Assembly: GCA_023014485.1 (NCBI GenBank)
Contig: JAJOZX010002584.1
Location: 310,001-374,000, forward strand
Reading direction: 5' to 3'
From: Bathynomus jamesi
Taxonomy: Eukaryota; Arthropoda; Malacostraca; Isopoda; Cirolanidae
DNA length: 64,000 nucleotides
Below the pieces are notes generated by a model. The model had not been told where the DNA came from, made no database searches, and worked only from the letters and a program-made list of their open reading frames with translations. Position 1 is the first letter of the stretch, and every line of letters begins with the position of its first letter. Of this stretch, positions 54,551 through 64,000 are shown piece after piece. The position numbers were made by a program, and so were the translations under genes.

Positions 54551-57036
54551 ATGGCATTAAGCAAGCAGCTGAGGGAGCTCCGTGGGCGCACAGTTGATAT
54601 CTCAGAACCTCCACGTACTGTCCACAGGCAGGTGTCAAATGGGCCATCTACCAGATCTTTCACTGAAACTTTCTTGGTTGGATACCCTTCAGCTTTTATC
54701 AGTGGTTTCCAGCTTCCCACCAACAGACAGGCGTTCCAGTATTTCCTTAATCTTCAGAATTTACCGGAAAATGCAGGGAGGCCCATGGTTCAAGACCTTG
54801 CATATGAAACAGTTGAATCTATCATCCCATTCTGGCAGATGGCTAGGATCAAGACAATGACCAAGTACAACGCAATGAAGCTCTTCATGAAACTACATGA
54901 GAAACATCGTGCTCTGGTGAAAAGCAAAGGAAGAGCAAGTAACCCTGGAGGAAAAAGAGGAGCATTTGTGCTGGAATTAGACAGCCTGTTCGATATAGGA
55001 GCTCCAGATGCAATCCAGGAAATACAGAACAACAGACTGTTATCCAGAGAGAAGAAAGATGAGGATATCAGGTTCTACGAAGACCAAAAGACTGAAAGGA
55101 AAGGTAATATGTCTGGTCATGACAAGATTTTTGAGACAAGATCCCTGCAGCAAGCAGCGAGGAATGAAAGACTGCAGCATAGACAAGAACAAGGTAAAAC
55201 TAATTACTTTGAACGTTACAAAAAGTTTTAAGTTTTACTCCATTGCGATATTTAGCATGTACTTAACAATTACTGTCTTAACATGTTGTACTATTTTACA
55301 GCTGCAGCAGAACAAGAGGCAGTTGTTCATGTGGATGACATTACCTGGGGTGACTCAACTGACAACGACGCTAACACAGAGGACATGGATTACCATCAGC
55401 CTCGTCCTGGATGTTCTCACCATCAAGACACTGTGACTAGTGTGACTTTGACGTTTCCAAGGAAAGTCATGGAATGTGATGTCATCTGCAATACAGCTGA
55501 TCGTCTTGGTTTATCAGACAATCAAGTTACTGCCATGGTTTCTGCCACCTTGAAAGCTGGAGGGGCTGATCTGGATAACTTCGTCATCTCAACCTCAACA
55601 ACACGTCGCAACAGAATGCTGTCCAGGTATAATATCAGCCAGAGTCACATGTCCAAGTTCTGTGAAAACCCCCCACAGTACGCTGCCTTACACTGGGATG
55701 GAAAGTTGCTCAAAGATGTCTTGGGCAGTGAACCTGGAAGTACCTCAGAGACTTTAGCTGTGCTAGTGTCTGGTCCACCTTCATACACTGAAGGAAAGTT
55801 ATTGGGAGTACCTGTCATCGACAATTCTTCTGGCACAGCTCAGGCTGAGGCTTCAATGGATTTACTGGAGACATGGGAACTTACGGATAATGTTACTGCC
55901 CTTGTTTTTGACACTACATCCAGTAACAGTGGAGTTCACAGAGGAGCTGCCAAACTGCTAGAGAAAATGCTGAACAAAAGGTGTTTTATCTGGCCTGTCG
56001 ACATCACATCCTGGAAATCCTAGTAGGAGCAGTTTGGGAGAAGCTGTTTGGGAAGGTGAAGGGGCCAGATAATCCCTGGTTTGAGCATCTGAAGGATGTT
56101 TGGACGGACTTGTCCAAGGAAAACCCAAAGATGCTGGCTATCAACAGCAAATGGCTGAAGGAAAAGAAGAAGAACAGTGAAGAAATACTCCAAGACATTC
56201 TAACAGCAGAAAGGCTTCCAAGAGCCGACTACAGGGAAATGGCTGAACTGACAGTCATTGTTCTTGGAGGAACGCCTCCTCGAGGTATTCACTAGAGTCG
56301 ACCAGGCGCCATTCATCAGGCCAGATGGATGGCCAGAAACCTGTACTCCATGAAAATGCTGATGTTTGCAGATCAACTTGAGTACGACGAAGACACTGTA
56401 TCAAAGCTGGAAAGACTCAACACCTTCCTTGCGCTGTTCTACACTCCTGTATGGATGATGTCAATGTCTGCTGCAGATGCTCCCGTGAATGATCTAAGTC
56501 TAATCCAGGACATGTTGAAGTACAAGAAAACTGACCCAGAGCTTGCTGATGCAGTACTTAATAAGATGGAAAACCACAAATGGTACCTGACGCAGGAAGT
56601 CGTGCCATTTGCACTGTTCAGCAGTAGATTGAGTGACACATTGAAGCACGACATTGCTGCCCAGTTACATGCCACTGAGAAGCCAGACAGCTTCAGAACA
56701 GGAAAGCCTCTATTCCAGAGAGTCACAGCTAAGACCACCCTGGTTGATCTCATTGGCCCAGAATCACATTTCCTGCTGGACACACTGAACATTGGATCCG
56801 AGTGGCTTCTGGAACCTGTCACGTCTTGGCCACAGAATGAGGACTACAGAAAAGCGTTGGACTATGTTAAGAATCTGAAAGCGGTGAATGACATTGCTGA
56901 ACGTGGTGTCAAGATGATGAGCGACTTTGCAAATGTCATAACAACAGATGCCAAGCAAAGGGACTATCTCCTTCAAGTTGTGGAGTTCAACAGACGCCGC
57001 TTTGACAGCTTCAAGAAACAAACTCTCAACAACTGA
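54551..57036 (+). pseudogene. Element C transposase-like protein (two exons, two lesions)
   Basis: Exon 1 54551-55193 (MALSKQLRELRGRTVDISEP.., GAFVLELDSLFDIGAPDAIQ), intron 55194-55301 (GTAAAAC..TTTTACAG, 108 bp, phase preserved), exon 2 to TGA 57034-57036. Catalytic candidates: YAALHWDGKLLKDVLG (first Asp), NVTALVFDTTSSNSGVHRGA (second Asp), YLACRHHILEILVGAVWEKL (C-x2-H), AVNDIAERGVKMMSDFANV (Glu), then YLLQVVEFNRRRFDSFKK. A 1-base frame change near 55985 and a TAG at 56293-56295 break it. The N-terminus before LDSLFDI varies between relatives. Domain logic (RNase H fold with inserted C-x2-H helix region) is like hAT and MULE transposases; the family itself is not one I can name. Confidence 0.75.
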
Positions 57037-57523
57037 CTGTGTAAATGTCATTATGAAATTAATCATCATGTAATGCTTTCACTTCTTGATCGATTAGACT
57101 TGTGACAAAATGTTAATCTTAAATTTGTGTCATGAATAAGGCGCCTTGTCTGCCTTGAGTGTGAGAAAACGAATTTTGTGATATTTCTGAAATCTTTGTA
57201 TGTACCAATGTGCCATTTCTTGTTCCAAGACTATCATAATTGTATAAGTTAGAAAGAGGATTAAAAACACTTTAATTTGGTGCCTATTTTGTTGCTCTAT
57301 CTTGTTTAGATAAAAAGTTATAGTGCAAAACATGATTCAAGGGACCCCGGAACTGGTGCTTTTGGCCGATTTCAAGGCAGAAAACTTAAAGCTCCATGCG
57401 GCAATGCTTCCCAACAACCTAGGTCAAAATGGTTGTGATTTTCGGCCTTTTCAGGTCAAAAAGCATGGGAAAAAGTACAGAAACCTATGAAAATAAGAAA
57501 AAGTTGATTTTTGAACATGGCTA

Positions 57524-57854
57524 CTGTATCATATTGACCCGGTCCTAGTGTTACTTCTGTACTGTAGTACTGTGCCTCCCCACACTGGGCGGCGCCCCGC
57601 GCATGGTATCGTCCTGAGTTACTCCAGCCTTTTCACACTCATCACGGTTTCTAAGAACCGTAAAGACGTATTCTTTGTTATCAATGCTTAAAAATTTGAC
57701 AGCCAATTGAAATTCGCATATTCCTACCTCGTATGATTCACGGCCTAATTCAATGGGCCCAGGCAGTTCTGTTACAAAGTTGGCCAGGGTGTTGTTAGGA
57801 TGTACAGACAGAGAAGAGGACGGGAGTGTGACGTAGAAGTTGGTTAGGCGCCAT
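57524..57854 (-). pseudogene. Polinton P2 penton-like protein, 5' part
   Basis: ATG at 57854 (MAPNQLLRHTPVLFSV-type frame-shifted start, P1: MAPNPFYVTLPSS); further in, WRLTNFYVTLPSSSLSVHPN in a neighbouring frame gives the conserved opening. The gene continues at 54142 beyond element C. Confidence 0.7.
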
Positions 57855-57862
57855 GTTGCACA

Positions 57863-58938
57863 CTATTTAAGCTTCATCATTGTATCAGCTTTTATATAGG
57901 TGTTGAAGCTTTCTGGGTATCCTAGCTATTTCACCAGGTACATTTTTCTCTTTCCTCTTCCTTTGCTGCCTAAAACGTTTTCAATTTTAAACACGTTTTC
58001 TCCTAAATTAAATGTCACTTTCTTCAACTCCTCGCGGTAAAAGCCTCCTGCGATTTCTTCCCCATTCAAATCTTCAACGTAATACAGCATTATCTCGTCT
58101 CTAGGTGTCATAGCTCTAACTTTAAAAATCTCACGTGTCCAACCTTGCTCAAATCCCTTCGCGAATTTATTCTCCGAACGCAACAGTCTTACATAATCAT
58201 TGATTTTGAAACTCCTAGAGCGTGATGGCACTCTACGAATATCTTTTTTCACCTCACGTCTGTGTGCGTACCTGTTTCTAAAATTTCGTTAGGTGTTGTT
58301 CTAATCGTTCGGAGGTGTGAACGGTTGTAGGATGAGGCCACAGAATCCAGAATGTCTATATATCTGTATGTGTTTTTATGTGTGAAATAGCGATGCATGC
58401 GTTCCTTTATCGTACGTTGAACTCTTTCAGCTAAAGATGCCTTATGTATAGAATTGCTAGTGTAATAACTGATACTAAACTCTGTCAACATGTCCTGAAA
58501 AGCTCGGCCTATAAATTCTTTCCCCATGTCCGTAAAAAAATAGCCAGGTATCCTGTTTTCATTCAACATCAACGTTTTGGTGGCTCTAAAAACTGCTTCA
58601 GGCGATTTATTTTTCAGAGGAATTAGCTACAGATATCTAGAGAATACATCTGTTATGAACAGGCTGTAGAGATAGCCATCATTTTATACTGAATACCTTT
58701 GCATGTCTGTTAAATCCGCCTGCCAAATAGAGTAAATCGAAGCCGCTGTTGTCTTGGCTGTTTTAAACCTTTTTCTCACCGGCTTATGAAGTGTATAAGC
58801 ATCCTGCTGCCGCAGAAACCTCTCAACATCTTTTTTCCCTACTCCCTCATTATAAACGCCTCTGTACAGTCTATCAACGCCACCGTAGGAGGCTGGGTTA
58901 GAAATGTCATAATAACGTTTTCTTAATATGTTAGCCAT
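57863..58938 (-). pseudogene. Polinton P2 integrase with chromodomain
   Basis: ATG 58938: MANILRKRYYDISNPASYGG, VDRLYRGVYNEGVGKKDVER; first Asp in SIWQADLTDMQRYSV followed by a TAA (58684-58686); second Asp in GYFFTDMGKEFIGRAFQD; Glu in ERVQRTIKERMHRYFTHK. After a frameshift near 58250: NDYVRLLRSENKFAKGFEQG, VEDLNGEEIAGGFYREELKK, and a chromodomain block ENVLGSKGRGKRKMYLVK + WLGYPESF, ending at TAG 57863-57865. Chromodomains in Polinton integrases are thought to steer insertion to chromatin marks. Confidence 0.9.
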
Positions 58939-59677
58939 TTGTGTATTTTAGAGGCGCTCGGGTCGGATTGGCCGTTGCTGTTTGGTTTCTTCTTTCGCCT
59001 CTTCAGAGACGTTACCGTTGGGTACAAAGACTTGTTTCGCTGTGGTACATGCGAGGCCTGCCCCAAGTCTTTTAAACTGTTCAGATGCTTATGGGATATT
59101 TATTTGCTGTAGTCTTGCTTTAATATTTTCCCATTCTGCTGGTGAAGGACTATACCACTTTCTCACCAGTTCGAACCCTGTACCTTTGATCCTTCAACAG
59201 CAACCTCACCTGTATCGGTCCACTGTATGAAGGGATCCTAACTCAATAGATTATAAAGACTTTAACCTTTATTCCTCAGTGTATGTGGGAGACTGCTTTT
59301 TAATACATGCTCAGTATGTTGTGGGGTCGCTCCATTTTTCATTGACTGTTCGTCTCGGCCCCGAGACGTTCAGAATGGAGGCATAGAATGGAGGCATAGG
59401 CCTCCATTCTCAACGTTGTCTGCGCTGTGCCTAATAACTACGGGGACCTCTGTTGGATTCTTATAAGTTTCGTACTCATGAAGAAATTTCTGCAGAGCTT
59501 CTTGGTATAAGATTCTTTTCTCATCAGGAGACTTTTCACTGTTTAATAGGTCTAACAATTCGCTTTTCATTCTTTTAAGCCTGCTTTTACGGTACGGGGT
59601 TCTAGAACCGTATCTGGACTCTTTGAGCTTTGTAGTGAACCATACACCTCGTGTGGAATTACGACTACTTTCTTCAT
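58923..59677 (-). pseudogene. Conserved Polinton protein of unknown function (P2)
   Basis: Start MKKVVVIPHEVYGSLQSSKS at 59677, then the same frame break as in P1; RLKRMKSELLDLLNSEKSPD, RILYQEALQKFLHEYETYKN and PTEVPVVIRHSADNVENGG continue in the second frame. The C-terminus ..SASKIHKWLTY overlaps the integrase ATG by 16 bp. Confidence 0.7.
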
Positions 59678-60000
59678 TATATTAAACTAGTCAGTAAAGG
59701 CCCCAAAACTGAAAATAAGATGGATAGGAATGAACCCCCTCTTTGTACAATAATTCGCTTTTTCTTCCCCACAATTTGACTTTTACGAGCGAGTGCTCGT
59801 ATTATGTTCTTGTAACGACGTAGGCGAGCCTTCTGATGGGATTTCATTGGTACGTTACATTTTATAACATTAAGACAGATTTCACAGATGCATTTTAAAA
59901 AGTACAAGTCGATACTTTTAAGAAACAGTTGCTGGAGTGACCGTGGCAGTCGATGATAGATTTTTATAAATTCATGGTATTTCTTTAGCATCTTTGTCAT
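59677..60000 (-). CDS. Polinton small basic protein with hydrophobic tail (P2), intact
   Basis: 107 residues, no lesion: MTKMLKKYHEFIKIYHRLPR, FLKCICEICLNVIKCNVPMK, ALARKSQIVGKKKRIIVQRG, then a hydrophobic tail GSFLSILFSVLGPLLTSLI. One of the few unbroken Polinton genes here. The amphipathic or hydrophobic end after a basic body suggests a membrane-active or capsid-interior role, by analogy with small adenovirus proteins. Overlaps the ATPase end (ATGA) and the next gene's start (TAATG). Confidence 0.75.
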   Translation of the reverse strand: MTKMLKKYHEFIKIYHRLPRSLQQLFLKSIDLYFLKCICEICLNVIKCNVPMKSHQKARLRRYKNIIRALARKSQIVGKKKRIIVQRGGSFLSILFSVLGPLLTSLI

Positions 60001-60627
60001 TCTGGGATATACACCGTTTCAGGCTTGTTTGGGAATATATTCGTTCTTAGAAGCACCCTAAACGTGTTTCGCGGGTGAAGGTCACAAAGCAAATATCCTT
60101 AACTTTAGCTTGTAGCTTCTTTATAAACTTCCAGAAACTCCTTACGCTTACTCGGGAACATTTGATTGGCTAATACCCCAATTTATGACACATCTGAACG
60201 TTGCGCGAATAAGACTGGAATTTGAGTATTTAGCGACACATCGCGCATGTATCTATTTTTGAAAAATTGATTCTGATTGATGAAGAATACGCTTACGTTA
60301 AGATGGTGAGAGAACACTGTAAATGTCTCGGCAAACGTTTTATCCATTTCTAACATGAGATCGTCAATTACAATGACCATGTGCTCTTTGCCCTTTAACG
60401 ATCTAACATCATATACACCTTTCTAGAACAAAATATCATCTTGGTACTCGTTGAATACTGGCTGGTATGTCGAATAGCACCATATGACTTTATGCACAAA
60501 TTTTGAGAACATCTCTCCCTTATCTTTAATGATTTCTAAGCATAAACACAGTTTTACCACATCCTATAGGGCCAGATATAATGCGTGTGGACGGGCTCGT
60601 GAACCTGAATTTTCCTGCAGAATCCAT
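59997..60627 (-). pseudogene. Polinton P2 packaging ATPase
   Basis: ATG 60627: MDSAGKFRFTSPSTRIISGP; Walker A GPIGCGKT; a stop soon after VFML; Walker B in MVIVIDDLMLEMDKTFAETF (60183-60380 frame); FFINQNQFFKNRYMRDVSLN; stop after DVS. The end ..PETVYIPE with ATGA overlap is kept. Several lesions, so inactive. Confidence 0.88.
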
Positions 60628-60732
60628 CTCTAATATGTCACTCTCCTAAGTGGAACATTTATAAAATATAATAAAAATTTTAAGTGATGCTCCTTATATT
60701 CTACAGTCTTGTTTTTCTTCTTCTTCCTCAGA

Positions 60733-63700
60733 ACCGTGAATGATGACGAGGATGAAGTATTGTGCCAGCAGCATATCCCCATCATAGATATTGAAGGCGA
60801 TACCGATGAGAATGTAGTTGTTGTTTAGGCTACAGAGTGCCCCATTACCCCTGCTAGCGAACCCCCAGCAACGCAAACTGTAGCACCCCCATGCGACAAT
60901 TTGCGAAGAACAAGAGGGCATGACGAAGTTGATGATTCGCCTTCCACGTTAGGTGTAAAGCGCGCTAGGAGTGCGTCTGTTGTTAGACGTAATAGAGCAC
61001 AGCAATAGAGCCCCAACCCTCTACATCTTACGACACAGCCCCCACATTAGTTCCTTCTAAATATAAAAGTGTGCCCCCTTATTTCTGTTCAATACCGCCC
61101 GTACCCTCCACAGCAGCAGCAGCTCATTCTCTAGAGAGTATCATAACATTCGAGCTGGTGCGTACCGTCACACCCACCCCAGTCCTGACTAGAAACCGGT
61201 ACGTGGTCAGGGTCGACCCGCCAACCATGTATAGAAGCGGCGTTGAATACGGACTGAGACGTGTAGTCAAACGTATTGTAGAGTTTGCCTTTCAGAGCAG
61301 TGAGGGACGTGAAGCCAGGACGCGACTGTCCTTCGGGTTCGGGTCATCGATGACGGAGATATAGATGATTTGTGGGTAGTAATACCATACAGGCGCTTGG
61401 CTGCTGTGGATATAGACTACATTCTGGGTCGTATTAATGCAGGCCTCTCAATGAAGCATCGCATTCAACATAGACAACTTCACGATAGATATTGACCACG
61501 TATTCCGTGTTGCGGGACATACGGCCTCACACCTTATACTCTTAACTTCAATTCTCCGGCTATTTACAGAAATCATATAAACTCCGAACGTTGTTGCGGC
61601 TTTATAGCAGTAGTCTTGGCTGATATGTTTACTGTACTAAATGCATGGGAGAGAAAAATTTGGTTGCCGACGGTTGTGCAGCGTGCCCGTAAACTGGCCT
61701 TAGATTGCAAGATCGAGTTTGACTGTAATATGGATCCTGAAGCGTTGAGAAGGGTGGAGCAGGAAATGAATGTTCGTATAGTTATATTTTGAATGGATGA
61801 TCGCCGTAGGACTGTGTATGTCTTTAAATGCAATGTGAGAGACCGTACAAGACCTCTACTTATTTTAGGGCTGTGAGGGACAACGTAACTCCCCATCCGC
61901 AATATAAGGGAACTTTACGCGAGTTATGATAAAAGTCGAAACTATGGAAGGCATCATGATTTGTGAAAGGGGATGTCTCGAGTTTGCGGATGATATAGTG
62001 AAACATTGTAAGGACTGCCACATGGTATGTGAGCAGTGTAAAAGCTCCAAATGTGAAAGTCATGTAGTTGAAGCTGAGAAGAGGGACTGTAATTTGTGTA
62101 GACGCTCAGTTTTCAAGAATAATTGTTTCGAATTCTATAAATCAAATGGCACGTGCAGGAAAATAAAATGAGAATCTGTGAATGCGGCATGTTTCATATG
62201 ATGGACAATTGGGGAAAATTCAGGCATAAATGTGATGAAATTTGTTGTTGTTCTACATGCCAAGAGATATATAAGGCTGATGGTGTAAAACATGTAGGCT
62301 ATATGAAAGACGCTAAACCTAAAAATAATCCTTGTATAACTGTATACTACGATACAGAGACATACACGGATGCTGAAGCCAAAGAGGTTATACCACATCT
62401 ACTTGTAAGCCAGACTATCTGTGACGAGTGCATGACCGTCGAGTGTGATGAGTGTCGCAAATGTGGTAAACGAACAAACGTTTTTAAAACGAGCGCGCAC
62501 GACAACCCGGTGAAACTCTGTGTCCTCTATTGTCAAGTTAGCGGACAATTTAAAAAAAATGTCTGTATATTCTTTATAAGGAACTGCTTATAAGTCATCG
62601 GAATCATCGGAGATATTTACAGGCGATATCATCGGAGATATTTACAGGCGATATCATCGGAGATATTTACAGGCGATCCCTTGAAAAGAGGAAACAAGCT
62701 AATACAAATGCAAATAAGAGATAATGTTCAATTTAAAGACACTTTGTTATTCACACATTGTAAATTAACCAAGCTACCCAAGATGATGGGCGTAGCCGCC
62801 GAAGTTTCAAAATGGTATTTCCCTTACACTTTCCTTACTAGCGAAACTTTAAATTACGTAGGACTAAAACCCCACAAACATTCTTTAACTATGCCAACAT
62901 GAGTGATAGTGAACGTGGGGATTTTCAGAGGTACTACAACAGCTTTAATGAAGATAATCCTTACAATATAGCGGATGAATGTGAACGTTATTGCGTGAAT
63001 GACGTACGCGTATTTAGAGTATGTTTCCAGCCCTTTAGAAGGATGAACTGTATATAGTCCGATTCGACTGCGATCCGCTACAAGCCGCAACCACGATCGC
63101 CTCATTATGTTTTACTGTGTTCAAGAACAACTGGCCATCATTCACAGAAACAACCCTCGCAGTTATGGGCATAAGGCTGTTTACTGGCTCATACATCTGC
63201 AGCAACAGACCGGTGTATACATAAAACATGCCCCCAACACGGGAGAAGTGGCCATGGGTGGATGGTCTAAGCGAAGACCGTATCACTCGTGAGAAGACTG
63301 CATACTCCTTTAACGGCTGCTGGTGGCATCGATGCCAGCGTCCTGCGTGTGAAATCGTAGGAGATATCTATGGTAGATCTCTTGCCGACAGTCTCGCATG
63401 GACCCGCACCCATGACCAACTTATAAGCTCCCAGTTCACTCACAAGGGCTCGTGGGAGCACAAATATGATGAGCGGATGGAGACAGATGAACAGTACCGC
63501 GAAGAAATAAATACCATCAAGAGTTTAATGGTGCTGGATCCTCTCAAATGCGGCGATAGTATGTTTGGCGGGAGCACAAACCCATTCAACACAAACCCAT
63601 TCAAACTATACTTTCCACCTACGTAGGGTATGAAACTCAATTAGTACGACTTCTGTTCTGTTCTACGTGAACTATTTCGGACTTTCTTTGGTAGATGTGC

Positions 63701-64000
63701 TTCCCCCCTCGCGATTTGTGGATGCCAATCTTACCCGTCATTATAGATCACACGCTCATGTTTCCCCTGTTCATGAAGTGCACAGAGGAGAACAGTGGGG
63801 CGTGTAATCACACAACCGACCAGAGGAAGATCAGAGGCGTACATACAAGTCCTGATCTGTCCCTAGTCGCTCATCACGATTACTGAATATTGAAGATATA
63901 TGATGTGTGGAGGTTTCACAAGCTCCCCAACCTTTTCACACCATGTATAAACACCTGTTTGAAGGATAAGGTAGAAGCATCAGAGTACCCTCGAGGAGTC
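60733..64000 (+). pseudogene. Polinton P2 DNA polymerase B (3' end outside window)
   Basis: Collinear with the P1 polymerase without its three insertions. Start region after CTTCTTCCTCAG: NDDEDEVLCQQHIPIIDIEG; SIITFELVRTVTPTPVLTRN; REARTRLSFGFGSS; Cys-rich CLEFADDIVKHCKDCHMVCE; exonuclease motif I changed to TVYYDTETYT (Asp and Glu kept); motif II region missing or broken around the triplicated 25-mer at 62603; VDGLSEDRITREKTAYSFNG; LDPLKCGDSMFGGSTNPFNT; a stop before the motif A region (NYDFCSVLRELF-like, SLYP lost). Many frameshifts. Confidence 0.88.
62603..62677 (+). repeat. 25 bp sequence repeated three times in P2 PolB
   Basis: ATCATCGGAGATATTTACAG+GCGAT three times head to tail. P1 has a single copy (about 25412-25437, minus strand), so this is a local triplication within the exonuclease coding region and shifts the frame. 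Confidence 0.92.

Larger units (their letters stand above)
54143..57523 (+). mobile_element. Element C: complete copy of an unnamed DDE-like DNA transposon
   Basis: 3381 bp. Terminal inverted repeats of about 246 bp (54143-54388 and 57278-57523), roughly 92 % complementary, starting TAGGCCTGTTCAAAAATC and TAGCCATGTTCAAAAATC. CTGTATCAT is duplicated at 54134-54142 and 57524-57532. The interrupted P2 gene, once the element and one duplicate are taken out, has the same length here as the P1 paralogue (31510-31560), which proves insertion with a 9 bp duplication. It carries one spliced gene (54551-57036). Confidence 0.9.

Noticed and set aside
1..64000. CRISPR arrays, bacterial operons or ribosome binding sites
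   Set aside because: No spaced direct repeats of that kind; introns and element types show a eukaryotic genome.

Overview
The window is a repeat-dominated stretch of an invertebrate animal genome. Evidence: GT-AG introns inside transposon genes, long (TA)n and (ATT)n microsatellites, Tc1/mariner, hAT, pogo, Penelope, CR1/Jockey-like LINE and LTR elements, tRNA-derived repeats, and two Polinton (Maverick / adintovirus-like) elements. The element mix fits an arthropod or a similar invertebrate, but I cannot name a species. I see no convincing host gene and no bacterial feature.

Layout. 0-11.6 kb: a LINE fragment, a MITE, an intron-bearing Tc1-like relic, a DD41D mariner copy, a head-to-head array of about 267 bp units each carrying a tRNA-like pol III head (6.0-7.25 kb), unrecognised minus-strand open frames (7.5-9.5 kb), a hAT-type MITE and a mariner MITE that keeps only a DNA-binding ORF. 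11.6-34.3 kb: Polinton copy 1 (P1). Its DNA polymerase B reads leftwards (minus) and is split into four pieces by three insertions: a hAT copy (12329-13481), a 10.3 kb LTR retrotransposon (13818-24123) that itself hosts five or more younger insertions, and a hAT-type MITE (25910-27076). Its virion module reads rightwards: packaging ATPase, small basic protein, conserved unknown, integrase with chromodomain, penton-like minor capsid, basic core-like protein, major capsid and protease (28.5-34.3 kb).

34.4-37.5 kb: a Penelope-like element with GIY-YIG domain inside about 480 bp inverted arms. 37.5-51.5 kb: a mariner derivative, microsatellites, and three relatives (A, B, D) of an unnamed DDE-like transposon family; B is hit by a hAT-type MITE and by an intact DD41E mariner. 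51.9-64.0 kb: Polinton copy 2 (P2), inverted relative to P1, with the same gene order (protease truncated, polymerase running off the window). Its penton-like gene is split by element C (54143-57523), the most complete member of the unnamed family, with about 246 bp terminal inverted repeats and a 9 bp target duplication.

The two Polintons are diverged paralogues, so each serves as an empty-site reference for insertions in the other. Here that proves the boundaries of element C, the LTR retrotransposon and the 25910-27076 MITE. Both Polintons are broken by stops and frameshifts. The intact-looking genes are the transposases at 17466-18572 and 44854-45918. Main hunting results: element C and its family, the gene-overlap pattern conserved in both Polintons, a frame break shared by both copies, and the tRNA-like palindromic array.
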